Source: Flavobacterium sp. HSC-32F16
Lineage (GTDB): Bacteria; Bacteroidota; Bacteroidia; Flavobacteriales; Flavobacteriaceae
Direction of reading: 5' to 3'
NCBI RefSeq assembly: GCF_024171645.1
Contig: NZ_JALKAC010000001.1
Span: forward strand, 248,001-312,000
DNA: 64,000 nt
Of this stretch, positions 34,981-43,175 are shown one piece after another. Under the pieces are notes generated by a model, which saw only the letters and a list, made by a program, of their open reading frames with translations, was not told the origin of the DNA and did not search any database. The position numbers were made by a program, and so were the translations under genes. Every line of letters starts with the position of its first letter. The stretch's first letter is position 1.

Positions 34981-35160
34981 CTAGAAATTAAGTTTTAGAT
35001 TCTGCTTAATTGTATTCAACTGCTTTTCAAAGGCTAATAGTTCATCTCGTGTAGTAACTGATTTATCATCAAATAATTAGTTAAATCTTAAACTAACTTT
35101 AATTAATTTATCCAAAATATCTGGTTTATAAATTCCAGGAAGGAATTTAGAATATTTCAT
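34981..35160 (-). pseudogene. Small gene with one in-frame stop (unknown family)
   Basis: From ATG (35158-35160) the minus strand reads MKYSKFLPGIYKPDILDKLI and KVSLRFN, then TAA at 35077-35079. The same frame goes on with LFDDKSVTTRDELLAFEKQL and ends NLKLNF at TAG (34981). The 60-codon frame has coding character on both sides of the stop, so a single point mutation is likely. Family not recognised. Confidence 0.5.
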
Positions 35161-35382
35161 ACATATTACTTTCTGAGGGAAGTCCAAATAATCTCAAAGA
35201 TCACGATGAGGACAAATTAAAAATGTGGATAGAGAAAACGAAAAAATCTGGAAGAATCAAAAATCTCAATAAAAAGGGCTGAAACTTCATAAATATTAGC
35301 CCTGATTTCCCCCATAGAAAACGTTATTGAAGTTTTTAATGCTTTCTTAAAGCTGGTATCTAGAACTTTTCTATACATTTTA

Positions 35383-35769
35383 TTATTGCTCCTCCAGTAT
35401 ATTTTTCAGCAGTTCCGTCAGCTCTGTAAAAGTATTGGGTTTACTAATATATCGCTCCGTATCATGAATAATCGACAATTGTGCAGCCGCATTTTCGGAA
35501 TAGCTGGAATATATAATTACCGGAATGGGTTTGAGCTTTTCGACCGCTCTCATTTTTTCTATAAATTCATTCCCATTTATAACAGGCATATTATAATCTA
35601 AAAAAATAAGGTCAGGCAGGATTTTTGTACTTTTCAAAAACTCTAAAGCTTTAACGGGATTTGTTTCTGCCAGGCAGGTAACATTTTTATCCAGAGAATT
35701 GATGGCTTCGATAAACGTATCGGCATCATCAATATCATCGTCAATCAGCAGTATATTTCTATATAACAT
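35383..35769 (-). CDS. Single-domain response regulator (CheY-like, Rcp1 type)
   Basis: 128 residues, one receiver domain: acidic cluster LLIDDDIDDAD, phosphoacceptor D58 in LIFLDYNMPVING, and Lys in YISKPNTF. There is no output domain. Such proteins relay phosphate to or from hybrid kinases. No kinase is adjacent. Confidence 0.88.
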   Translation of the reverse strand: MLYRNILLIDDDIDDADTFIEAINSLDKNVTCLAETNPVKALEFLKSTKILPDLIFLDYNMPVINGNEFIEKMRAVEKLKPIPVIIYSSYSENAAAQLSIIHDTERYISKPNTFTELTELLKNILEEQ

Positions 35770-36543
35770 GGCGTATATTATTTATAGTTATTATCTAACC
35801 GTTTTTAATTTCACTGAACATGAAAGTTTAATTTCGGTATTTTTTTTAATTTGTATTGTTTTAAAAACACCTGTGCTAGAAAATAGAGATCAAACAGTTA
35901 TTAAACAGAACTTTTTCAATTAATAATTTTATGGAGATCTTTGTTTTTTATAATTCCAAAAAGCCACTCGTTTTTTAGCAGCAACTGTCAGAATGTTTTA
36001 ATTTTTGACTATTCCCAAAATTACACCACTCTAATTACTGCATCTTACACAATACTATTTAAGGTATTACAGGATTCAAACATAAGCGCCTTCATATCAA
36101 AACTTTACAAGCAAAAACATAAAATAAGAAGTAAGAATTATCAAATTTTATTAAAAATTGCTGATACAGTACTTCTCTGCTAAAAGAAATTAATGAGTTT
36201 GCAATAAAAGTTTCGCTTATTCAACATGGTGCTGTTACCAGCGATATACAGCGTGATCCCATAGAGGAGCAAGAAGAAAAAATCAAAAAAATTAGAAATG
36301 CTTGAAGCGGAAGATATTGACATGAGTGTGTTATTTTGCTTATCGCAACCCAAAAGATGCGATTTTGTAACTATGCAGGTTAGACCCCATTTGCAAGCTA
36401 TATAACGTATTTTATAGTCAACAAACTAAATCGATCAATAATTAAATTTCAACCAAAAATAAAGCTGCCTCAACATAAGTGAAGGCAGCTTTATCATTTT
36501 GAATAAGATATTTTAAAGGTTTTGTTATACTCCTCCATAAAAC
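35770..36543. other. 774-base gap, mostly without genes; possible coding relic at 36184-36405
   Basis: The stretch 36184-36305 reads KEINEFAIKVSLIQHGAVTS, DIQRDPIEEQEEKIKKIRNA and stops. A +1 shift continues with LEMLEAEDIDMSVLF. It looks like the relic of a frameshifted gene with no start. The remainder is AT-rich non-coding, ending in a minus-strand terminator. Confidence 0.35.
36459..36494 (-). terminator. Terminator of the 85-aa membrane protein gene
   Basis: AAAGCTGCCT (36461-36470) pairs with AGGCAGCTTT (36483-36492); a T-rich run follows on the minus strand. Confidence 0.75.
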
Positions 36544-36801
36544 TTACCCGTTTACTGTTTTGTCTTCAGCATCATGTCCTTCTAACTTGACAAGCTTATT
36601 ATAAACTCCAAGTAATAAAAAAGGCGATGCCCATTGTCCTACAAATAGTGCAGTATGCTTTCTGCCCAAACATTTTAAGGTTAATGACGTTCCCATTGCA
36701 GCAAGTGCAGCGTATAAAAATAAATCTGATGGCAATTTTGAAGTTTGTTCTTCGATTGCTTTTGCCGTAGCTCCTTCTGTGTTTTGATTTTCAAATGACA
36801 T
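36544..36801 (-). CDS. Small two-helix membrane protein (unknown)
   Basis: 85 residues: polar N-terminus, two hydrophobic helices (about 28-45 LFLYAALAAMGTSLTLKCLG and about 50-70 ALFVGQWASPFLLLGVYNKL), charged C-terminus. Not recognised by name; similar proteins accompany stress genes in flavobacteria. The overlapping 76-aa frame (36681-36911) is a shadow. Confidence 0.6.
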   Translation of the reverse strand: MSFENQNTEGATAKAIEEQTSKLPSDLFLYAALAAMGTSLTLKCLGRKHTALFVGQWASPFLLLGVYNKLVKLEGHDAEDKTVNG

Positions 36802-37046
36802 AACATTTTGTTTAAAATTAATAATTGGAAAAGTAAAACATCAGTACAGAGGGTTTTTACAGAATTCAACTCTAAAGTTACAACATTGAATACTAATACA
36901 TTAATTATCAAATAATTAAAAGTAGTTTTAAAATTTCAAAAATTACTTTCAAAGATTTAACCAAGTCATTTATAAATTGTAAAATTTGTTTTTCGCATTT
37001 TTAGACTTAAAACGAAAACGACTTTTATCCTTTTAAAATATAAACC

Positions 37047-37235
37047 ATGAAAATTATACAACGACAGGAAAATGAAACCTCTTCAGTAGATCATTATATA
37101 ACCAATAATGCTAAACCAGATTATGGAAATGAGTTTAGCAGCGAAGAATTCAAAACTGATGGACTTGGTAATAAAAACTTGGGAGATGATGAATTCAATA
37201 ACGAAGGTCTTAATGATATTCATGAAAAGAACTAA
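37047..37235 (+). CDS. Small hydrophilic Asn/Asp/Glu-rich protein (unknown)
   Basis: 62 residues, with short acidic repeats (EFKTDGLGNKNLGDDEFNNE), no signal peptide or helix. Likely intrinsically disordered. It resembles the acidic protein encoded at 39050 in composition. The overlapping 37108 frame is less plausible. Function unknown; stress-type hydrophilin is a guess. Confidence 0.5.
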   Translation: MKIIQRQENETSSVDHYITNNAKPDYGNEFSSEEFKTDGLGNKNLGDDEFNNEGLNDIHEKN

Positions 37236-37343
37236 TCTCAATCGTATTTCACAAATCTATTTCAGAACCGTCTTTTTAGGCAGTTTTTTTATGAAAAATT
37301 ATAAATTATTATTTACGATTTCCTGTCTCAATTGCATTAAAAT

Positions 37344-37373
37344 AAAAGCCTATTTTAAAAAAAATAGGCTTTT
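37344..37373. terminator. Bidirectional terminator
   Basis: AAAAGCCTATTTT (37344-37356) and AAAATAGGCTTTT (37361-37373) form a perfect 13-bp stem with an AAAA loop, between converging genes 37047 and 37399. Confidence 0.8.
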
Positions 37374-37398
37374 AAATTAAATAATCTAGAAAGATATA

Positions 37399-37662
37399 TT
37401 ACGGTCTTGTTGTTCCGTTGATCGTATCTCTTCGTGGAGGAGTTGATGTTTCTGTTTTAGGAGTAGTTCCTTTCTTTTTGTTAGAACGCTGTTTAGTAAT
37501 CGTGTCTCCTTTTTTATTGCCAGACTTATGCTCAGAACCATGCTTTTTCTTGTTGTAAGTAGAATCTGTTTTAGTCGTTGACTTTGTTTTCGCAGGAGTG
37601 GTCTGCGCTGATGCATATACAAATGATAATGCCATACAACAGGTTAAAAATAAATTTTTCAT
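37399..37662 (-). CDS. Small secreted Lys/Thr-rich protein (unknown)
   Basis: 87 residues with signal peptide (LFLTCCMALSFVYASAQ, about 1-20) and a low-complexity Thr/Lys/Ser-rich mature part (TPAKTKSTTKTDSTYNKKKH). This frame is chosen over the overlapping 78-aa frame (37386-37622) because of the leader. Probably disordered, periplasmic. A -7 box on the minus strand lies at 37797-37804. Confidence 0.6.
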   Translation of the reverse strand: MKNLFLTCCMALSFVYASAQTTPAKTKSTTKTDSTYNKKKHGSEHKSGNKKGDTITKQRSNKKKGTTPKTETSTPPRRDTINGTTRP

Positions 37663-37796
37663 AATTCAATAGTTTAAATAATAATTTGATAGAGAAACAA
37701 AAAGCTTTTTGTTCTCTTGCAAATGTTGCACACTTACTATTCAGTTATTTATAAAAACCTTATGCATTAATTACATGATTACCATTTACTTGCAAA

Positions 37797-37825
37797 ACAA
37801 ATATATACAGAAGAGTATTTAAACA
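37797..37825 (-). promoter_or_regulatory. Promoter of the small secreted protein gene
   Basis: CAAATATA on plus (37797-37804) is TATATTTG on minus; a CAA at 37823-37825, 18 bases away, can serve as the -33 TTG. Confidence 0.45.
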
Positions 37826-37857
37826 AATAGTTTTACTTATCGAATTATAATTAGCAT

Positions 37858-37899
37858 AAAAAAAACCTGTAATATTCTATTATAGATTACAGGTTTTTT
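37858..37899 (-). terminator. Terminator of the DUF892 gene
   Basis: AAAAACCTGTAAT (37861-37873) and ATTACAGGTTTTT (37886-37898), 13 bp with a 12-base loop, T-rich on both sides; it lies next to the stop at 37918. Confidence 0.8.
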
Positions 37900-37917
37900 A
37901 CTTATTTTTTGAAATAT

Positions 37918-38502
37918 TTATTCCTCATCTTCTTCAGAAGCATCAAAATTAATTGTATTATAAGCAGCTTCAGTCAAAATAGTATCAGCTTCTTTTTCTT
38001 CTTCTAATGTCTGCTGCAATAATGCTGCGGCTTGCTCTTCTCCCAAAGTTGTTGCAAACGCTGCCAAAGTTCCGTAAGTTGCAATCTCGTAGTGTTCGAT
38101 TTTTTGCGATGCAGCAATAATTCCTGCATCCCTTACTGGACCTTCCTGCGTTTCTTCCATAATACTTTCTCCTTCCTTAATTAGACCTTCCATAGCATCG
38201 CATTTTTTTGCTGCAGCTTTTTCTCCAATTATTTCAAAGACTTGTTCCAATCGGCTTACTTGTTCTTCTGTTACAGTCAAGTGGTCATTGATCGCCGTAA
38301 TTAGATTTTCTGAAGTTGCATTTTTAGCCATCTTAGGTAACGCTTTTGTTAATGCTTTTTCTGCCCAATAGATATCTTTTAAAGAATCTACAAATAAATC
38401 TCTCAATCCTTCGGCTGCAGACGATTTAGCTTTTACCGTTTTTCCTTTAGATGCTGTGGTCGCTGCTTTTTTTGCAGTGCCCTTTGTGTTTGTCGCTTTC
38501 AT
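37918..38502 (-). CDS. DUF892 (YciE/YciF) ferritin-like protein
   Basis: 194 residues. A Lys/Ala/Thr-rich N-terminal tail (about 1-28, KAATTASKGKTVKAKSSAAE) precedes the ferritin-like four-helix bundle (LRDLFVDSLKDIYWAEKALT, SRLEQVFEIIGEKAAAKK, ASQKIEHYEIATYGTLAAFA, ALLQQTLEEEKEADTILTEA), with His and Glu residues typical of a di-iron site. YciF-like proteins are induced by osmotic, oxidative and general stress. The basic tail is unusual and histone-like, suggesting DNA or surface contact. Confidence 0.88.
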   Translation of the reverse strand: MKATNTKGTAKKAATTASKGKTVKAKSSAAEGLRDLFVDSLKDIYWAEKALTKALPKMAKNATSENLITAINDHLTVTEEQVSRLEQVFEIIGEKAAAKKCDAMEGLIKEGESIMEETQEGPVRDAGIIAASQKIEHYEIATYGTLAAFATTLGEEQAAALLQQTLEEEKEADTILTEAAYNTINFDASEEDEE

Positions 38503-38528
38503 AATGTTTTTTTAATAATTAACGATTT

Positions 38529-38536
38529 CAAAAGTA
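38529..38536 (-). promoter_or_regulatory. -7 box of the DUF892 gene
   Basis: CAAAAGTA on plus is TACTTTTG on minus, a TAnnTTTG match 27 bases from the start at 38502. Confidence 0.5.
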
Positions 38537-38634
38537 GCGGAAGACATAGGGCGCTTTTTACATAATTATGGCGGGTATTTGTAAGATTAGCATTTAAGAA
38601 CTTTATCTATACTAACAGGAACATTATTGATTAA

Positions 38635-38721
38635 ATGAATTATTTTAAAAATAGCAGAGAATTTATAGATTATAAAAAGGAAGCTTATCACCAAGCTTTA
38701 AAATTAGTTCAGAGGGAATGA
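38635..38721 (+). CDS. Possible 28-aa peptide
   Basis: ATG 38635 to TGA 38721 reads MNYFKNSREFIDYKKEAYHQ and then ALKLVQRE, an amphipathic helix-like peptide. No promoter or homology evidence; could be chance. Confidence 0.25.
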   Translation: MNYFKNSREFIDYKKEAYHQALKLVQRE

Positions 38722-38880
38722 AGTATCCTCTTAGATTATAATACATTAAAGCATGGACATAATTATCAATTACCAAATAACTAACTGGTAATTATACAAT
38801 TACAAACAGCATTAGTATAAAATCGAGCTATAACACAATCTTACATTTACCAATATATTAATCATTAAAACTATATTATC

Positions 38881-39033
38881 ATGAGTACTTCAAACAATAA
38901 AAAAAGCACTAGTAGTGCAAAAGCATCAGATAAAAAAACTGATAAAAAAGAAACTGCTTCAAAAAGCACAGATAAAACTGCTGATACAAAAAAAGACACA
39001 GCAGACAATAAAAAGGGAACAGATAAAAAATAA
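38881..39033 (+). CDS. Lys/Ser/Thr-rich small protein (50 aa)
   Basis: 50 residues of almost only Lys, Ser, Thr, Asp, Ala (SDKKTDKKETASKSTDKTAD). It is highly basic and disordered, similar in composition to the tail of the DUF892 protein nearby. ATG at 38881, TAA at 39031. It stands 16 bases upstream of the acidic small protein at 39050, so the two are probably in one transcript. Confidence 0.55.
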   Translation: MSTSNNKKSTSSAKASDKKTDKKETASKSTDKTADTKKDTADNKKGTDKK

Positions 39034-39049
39034 TCTTAAAAAAAAGAGT

Positions 39050-39379
39050 ATGAGTTTAGATGAGAGAGAAAACTACGGTCAAAGTGACTCGTATTCTCAA
39101 GAAGACGAAACAAGAACTTGAAATGAAGAGTATACTACTTCTGTAGATAGTACTGAATCTAACGATGAACTGCAAAATAAGGATCCTGATTTTAATCAAC
39201 AAGACAATTATACTAAAAGCGATAATCTGGATGATGATCAGAAAGAATATGATTCTAATGAGTTAGATGATGATGAGAATCTCGAAGACGAAGATGATTT
39301 TATTTCTAGTGATGAAGATGATTCGGAGTTGGATTCGGACAATGATTACACCCAAAGTGACATCAACAAATCGCTTTAA
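39050..39379 (+). pseudogene. Acidic disordered protein gene with in-frame TGA
   Basis: From ATG 39050 the frame reads MSLDERENYGQSDSYSQEDE and TRT, then TGA at 39119-39121, and continues in frame with NEEYTTSVDSTESNDELQNK to TAA at 39377-39379. In total 109 codons with a strong Asp/Glu/Ser/Asn bias through the whole length, so the TGA looks like one mutated codon (possibly TGG). A terminator follows at 39391. Confidence 0.6.
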
Positions 39380-39390
39380 AAACACTGCTT

Positions 39391-39420
39391 AAACCGTCTG
39401 AAAATCAGACGGTTTTTTTA
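39391..39420 (+). terminator. Terminator of the acidic protein gene
   Basis: AAACCGTCTGA (39391-39401) pairs with TCAGACGGTTT (39405-39415), loop AAA, then T. Confidence 0.85.
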
Positions 39421-39437
39421 TTTTTCAACAAAGTAAA

Positions 39438-39569
39438 CACGGCAGATATGGCAGTCCTTTATGTATTGAACAAGAAGGTACTCATAGATTTTACAACAGA
39501 ATCTGGAATGATGCATGCCAATTTTTAGAAATTCGCAGAACCGGGATTGTTTTTCAAAATTTAAGTTAA
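39438..39569 (+). pseudogene. Coding relic: C-terminal end of an unknown gene
   Basis: An open frame without start reads HGRYGSPLCIEQEGTHRFYN, RIWNDACQFLEIRRTGIVFQ and NLS then TAA. It has clear protein-like composition but no family that I can name. It overlaps the convergent response regulator end by 9 bases. Probably a leftover of a deleted gene. Confidence 0.35.
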
Positions 39570-40010
39570 TCTAAATTTCTTCTTGTCATTTTGAATGGAA
39601 ATCCAATCCATCTGCAAAACATTTTTTATCAATATTTTGATATCGTCAAAAGTACTGGGCTTTACAGCATAAAAATTAGCTCCAAGTTCTTGTGCTTTAA
39701 AAATAGTAAGAGGATCACTGCTGGTAGAAAGCATTATAATCAGCAATTTATTTAATTTCTTATTTTTCTTTATTTGTACAAGGCATTCAAAACCACCTAT
39801 TTTAGGCATATTGATGTCCAGAAAAATAAATTCGGGTAATGGTTTCGGATTTTTAGAAAGAATATCCAGTAACTGCTTACCATCTTCCGCCTGAGTTAAA
39901 ACTACATTGCTATTCACTTCAAGCAGCGCTTCAAGAAACATCAGCCTGTCATCTTCGTCATCATCTGCTAAATAAATATTCCTTTGTGATTGTGAGGTCT
40001 GTGCTGTCAT
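39561..40010 (-). CDS. Single-domain response regulator (Rcp1 type)
   Basis: 149 residues. Acidic cluster YLADDDEDDR, phosphoacceptor D65 in FIFLDINMPKIGG, Lys in YAVKPSTF. Like the 35383 gene it has no output domain. The C-terminal tail (MDWISIQNDKKKFRLT) is a little longer than usual. No kinase adjacent. Confidence 0.88.
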   Translation of the reverse strand: MTAQTSQSQRNIYLADDDEDDRLMFLEALLEVNSNVVLTQAEDGKQLLDILSKNPKPLPEFIFLDINMPKIGGFECLVQIKKNKKLNKLLIIMLSTSSDPLTIFKAQELGANFYAVKPSTFDDIKILIKNVLQMDWISIQNDKKKFRLT

Positions 40011-40497
40011 TTGCTTAATATTTATATCGCAAAAACATAAGACAAGAATTTAGAAATCTGCAAATGTTTATATAAATATAAGCGTCTGAAAATCGATAAA
40101 CGATCGAATTATATCCGTGAAACGGTTAATAATAGTTAAAGATACTTATTTAACTTAAGAAAAAACATATAAAAAGTTCATTTTCTAAACTTAAAAGTAT
40201 GATTCGCTTCAGTATTTTACCTATTAAAACATAAACAACATATTTTATGGAAAAAAAATCTTATAAAAAAATAAGAACATTGATTTAAGAATATTGCAGC
40301 TATTTCACTGCCTTAAATAGTTGCTAATAGTATAATAGCTTTCATAGATTTTGTGGGTTATGAGTAATGGTTATATGCTGGAAGTTTGAAATACATGGTC
40401 TTTAATTCAGTTCTTCTTAATCCTTTAAAAGAAATAAACCTGCAGCCAGCAAATGCCACAGGTTTACAAACATTAAATAATCAACCCAGGGCAGTTA
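40011..40497. other. 487-base gap ending in a terminator
   Basis: No gene seen; the only structure is the hairpin TAAACCTG (40435-40442) / CAGGTTTA (40459-40466), a perfect 8-bp stem with a 16-base loop, which would end the lipoprotein gene on the minus strand. Confidence 0.5.
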
Positions 40498-40788
40498 TTA
40501 TCTGCCTTTATTATTACCTGCTGCAGTTGAATCAGTCTTTACATTTGTTGTTCCTTCCTGCTGTGTACCCGCAGCTCCAGATCCGGTTGAACCTTCTCCT
40601 GTTGCTCCGGTTGTTCCCGCACCGATAACCTTTGTACTGTCTGTACCTGGACCAATGGTGTCTACTGTTGTAGAAGTAGAATCTGCAGTGCTATTGTAAT
40701 CATTCTCAGCAGCTGATTCATTCTTTTTACAAGAAAGAATAGTTGCAAACAACGCAATCAGCATTGTGGTTTTAAATAGCTTTTTCAT
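40498..40788 (-). CDS. Small Gly/Ser/Thr-rich lipoprotein (unknown)
   Basis: 96 residues from the chosen start MKKLFKTTML (the frame to 40818 is longer, but this start gives a proper leader). Lipobox LATILSC-like (ATILSCKK) with Cys at about residue 20. The mature part is low-complexity (TGATGEGSTGSGAAGTQQEG, ending in AAGNNKGR), probably an unstructured surface or periplasmic tail. A -7 box sits at 40816-40823 on the minus strand. Confidence 0.65.
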   Translation of the reverse strand: MKKLFKTTMLIALFATILSCKKNESAAENDYNSTADSTSTTVDTIGPGTDSTKVIGAGTTGATGEGSTGSGAAGTQQEGTTNVKTDSTAAGNNKGR

Positions 40789-41127
40789 AATATTAATTTT
40801 TAGTTTGTATATTTTCAAATATACCTTTGCAGCTAAAGTTATTTTTACACAATTAATCTAAAATCTTACACTTTTCGATACGGTATCTAAATAGAAGAAA
40901 TATTTTCAGGTTAATTACCAAGCAATTTCCACTATACTTTTTCCTGTAATTTTATACTCTAGTAAAATTTTACTTTTTGCCGTGGCCAAAATTCGTTTTT
41001 TATTGTGAAAGACATCTATTTTAATTTTACTGCTACTCTCAGGAAATAGTATTTTGAAATTACAGTCAAATTTTTACATTATTTTTGTATGATGTTACAT
41101 TATTAAACTTAATCCTTACTATAATCT
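40789..41127. other. 339-base gap: promoter region only
   Basis: Holds the -7 box at 40816-40823 (CAAATATA on plus). No other feature is seen. Confidence 0.45.
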
Positions 41128-42639
41128 TTATGCTGCAGTTACTTTTGGATATAATTTAATAATCAAACCTTTAAGTCTGTTCTGATAATCTTCCAACAGC
41201 CAAGCCTTATAGTTTTTACTGGCATTATCAAGACATTTTACGTACTGTTTTACACGCCAATCAATTTCTGGCTGCAAAGCTTCTGCCAATGCGATTGCCT
41301 GCGACAGTGTTTCTGCATTATCCATACACATTTTGGCATGCTGCCTTATAGATTGCTGAATGACGGTTTTTGTTTTTTTATCTGTATCGATTGCTTCCTG
41401 ATAATGTCCTTCGATATCAAAGGTCATTTCCAGCGTATTAGGAAATTGAGCTCGTAATTCAGCAGAAAGTCCGTGCGATTGTACAGATGAAGAACCTGCA
41501 CTCGATTGAAAATGCAGTTGTTTGGCAAATTCCTCTGGACGTTCAAAAACATATTTCCAGTCCACAGGTTCTTCCCAAGCACCGAAACGCTGGATATTAT
41601 TCCCCAGATCAGTAATCGTAAACGTTTTTTTAGACGGAAGTCTTCTTGATCCGCGACCCACCATTTGATGGTAAAGTGTTATCGAAGTTGTGGCGCGATT
41701 CAAAATAACATTTTGCACCGTCGGTTCATCAAAACCAGTGGTTAAAATCGAAACCGAAGTCAGAACTGCATCTTTGGTTTTCTTAAACCATTTTAGAATT
41801 TCTTTACGCTCTTTATCAGGTGTTTTATTATTAAGATGTTTGATCGCAATTCCTGCTTCAGTAAAAGTTTCATATACTTTTTGAGAAGCCGCAATTCCGT
41901 TATTAAAAATCAGCGTTTTTTTTCCTGCACCATTTTCACTGTACGCTTTTAGCAATAATTCCAGCATTGGTGGTAAACTATATAATTCATTAGAAGAACT
42001 TACCGTATAATCGCCATGTATTCCTGTTTTTAGCGAATTTAATTCAACCTCATAAATATAAGATTGTGGTTTAGCGAGAAAACCCTGCGCAATAAGCTCT
42101 GAAATATTCTCACCCATTACCAACGATTTGTAATGCTTTTTCATTGGTTTAGATATATCAGAACTAAAAGGTGTTGCGGTAACTCCAATAACAAAAGCAT
42201 TTTTAAAACTGCTCATTAATTTCCTGAATGAATTGTGATGCGCTTCATCTACAATTACAAGACCAACGTTATTGGTTTTTATTTTTTTAGCTTTTATTCG
42301 GTTACGCAGCGTTTCTACCATGGCAACATAACAATCAAAATCAGGTTTAAAGTCTAGGCTTTTACTGCTGATAATATGGTTATTAATTCCCATTTTTTTT
42401 AATGTCGAAGAAGTCTGTGTAGATAATTCTTTGCGATGCGTCAAGATAATAACTGTTTTATCAAATTCTTCTATAAACCTTCTGGCAATTTCAGAAAAGA
42501 TTATAGTTTTTCCCCCGCCCGTAGGTAACTGATATAAGAGTTTGCCGTTATTTTCACTTTTGATATGATCAAAAATTGTTTCGATATCTTTTTCCTGATA
42601 AGCATAAAATGCTTTTTTAGGCTTTGTATTAGTTTTCAT
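41128..42639 (-). CDS. Superfamily 2 DEAD/DEAH-type helicase
   Basis: 503 residues. Q-like region (YAYQEKDIETIF), Walker A LPTGGGKT at 38-45, motif Ia LTHRKEL, DEAH box IVDEAHHN at about 130-140, motif III VTATPF, and motifs V/VI (SILTTGFDEPTVQ, HQMVGRGSRR). The type III restriction / Ssl2-like (ResIII) core is followed by ~130 helical residues (AIALAEALQPEIDWRVKQYV). It lacks nuclease or methylase domains, and no such gene is adjacent. It may unwind DNA or RNA in repair; a defence role is not supported by neighbours. Confidence 0.88.
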   Translation of the reverse strand: MKTNTKPKKAFYAYQEKDIETIFDHIKSENNGKLLYQLPTGGGKTIIFSEIARRFIEEFDKTVIILTHRKELSTQTSSTLKKMGINNHIISSKSLDFKPDFDCYVAMVETLRNRIKAKKIKTNNVGLVIVDEAHHNSFRKLMSSFKNAFVIGVTATPFSSDISKPMKKHYKSLVMGENISELIAQGFLAKPQSYIYEVELNSLKTGIHGDYTVSSSNELYSLPPMLELLLKAYSENGAGKKTLIFNNGIAASQKVYETFTEAGIAIKHLNNKTPDKERKEILKWFKKTKDAVLTSVSILTTGFDEPTVQNVILNRATTSITLYHQMVGRGSRRLPSKKTFTITDLGNNIQRFGAWEEPVDWKYVFERPEEFAKQLHFQSSAGSSSVQSHGLSAELRAQFPNTLEMTFDIEGHYQEAIDTDKKTKTVIQQSIRQHAKMCMDNAETLSQAIALAEALQPEIDWRVKQYVKCLDNASKNYKAWLLEDYQNRLKGLIIKLYPKVTAA

Positions 42640-42667
42640 TTTGATCTAATTATTTATTCTTTACTCT

Positions 42668-42835
42668 TTATTCCGCCGGCGACAATTGCGATTCCATAAA
42701 TTTTCCCGTTACAATTGTACCTTCTTCATCTTCCCATTGTATAATGACATTTTCAATCAAATCTGGTTCGAAACCTATTACTTCCATAACCTGATTCCCA
42801 AATTCCTGCTATACTTTCTGCCCTTTCTTAAACAT
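42668..42835 (-). pseudogene. Small DUF2158-like gene with in-frame TAG
   Basis: On minus, ATG (42833-42835) reads MFKKGQKV then TAG (42809-42811), then QEFGNQVMEVIGFEPDLIEN, VIIQWEDEEGTIVTGKFMES and QLSPAE, TAA. Codon 9 would be Trp (TGG) in the usual GQKVWxxxGNQ... pattern of YodC/DUF2158-type proteins. The residual 56-codon frame otherwise looks coding. It lies 28 bases upstream of the helicase. Confidence 0.6.
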
Positions 42836-43091
42836 TATTTTTCTAGTTAAGATGTTATTAATTGTTTTCGTGCGAATTGGAATAGACAGTTTTTAAGCTA
42901 TGCTAGCGCATTATTGTCCCAAATTAAAATTAATGCATGGCAACTGATCTAATTTACATTATTGTATTGCAGGTTTTATATTATTATCTGATTCTAAAAA
43001 TCTAAAAACAAATCTATTGCAGAAAATATTAGAGAAAATCACGATTCTACACAGCCGCTGAATAGCAAATAAACTATTCTTATAATGAAGC

Positions 43092-43124
43092 AAACCCGAT
43101 AGATTTTGAAAACCTGCCGGGTCT
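43092..43124. repeat. Degenerate copy of the pheT-terminator hairpin
   Basis: AAACCCGATAGATTTT and the arm GAAAACCTGCCGGGT resemble the inverted repeat at 15863-15894 with three mismatches. It lies downstream of the alcohol dehydrogenase (minus) and may act as its terminator. Confidence 0.6.
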
Positions 43125-43175
43125 GTTATATCGGATAATTTATTCCAAAATTCGCTTGAAAAACTAATCTCAAGT

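Larger units (their letters stand above)
34771..35382. other. 612-base gap with a repeat and a broken small gene
   Basis: Contains the 23-bp repeat copy at 34946, and a broken small reading frame on the minus strand at 34981-35160. The remainder (to 35382) has no clear gene. Confidence 0.5.
38503..38880. other. 378-base gap; small ORF only
   Basis: Apart from the minus-strand -7 box and a 28-codon frame at 38635, nothing recognisable is seen. Confidence 0.45.
42640..43175. other. 536-base gap with a broken small gene and a hairpin
   Basis: Contains the DUF2158-like pseudogene (42668-42835) and the 43092-43124 repeat hairpin. No other gene is evident. Confidence 0.5.

Noticed and set aside
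35941..36183. 80-aa plus-strand frame
   Set aside because: No protein-like pattern, no promoter and unusual composition; judged chance in AT-rich DNA.
37386..37622. 78-aa minus-strand frame
   Set aside because: Overlaps the 87-aa secreted-protein frame, which has a clear signal peptide; the 78-aa frame has none.
39119..39121. Selenocysteine or stop-codon recoding at the in-frame TGA
   Set aside because: No SECIS-like hairpin follows the TGA and no sel genes are seen; the stops in other small genes are TAG and TAA, which argues for mutation rather than recoding.
41128..42639. Restriction-modification or defence island around the helicase
   Set aside because: No methylase, nuclease or other defence gene is adjacent; neighbours are a broken DUF2158-like gene and a small lipoprotein.
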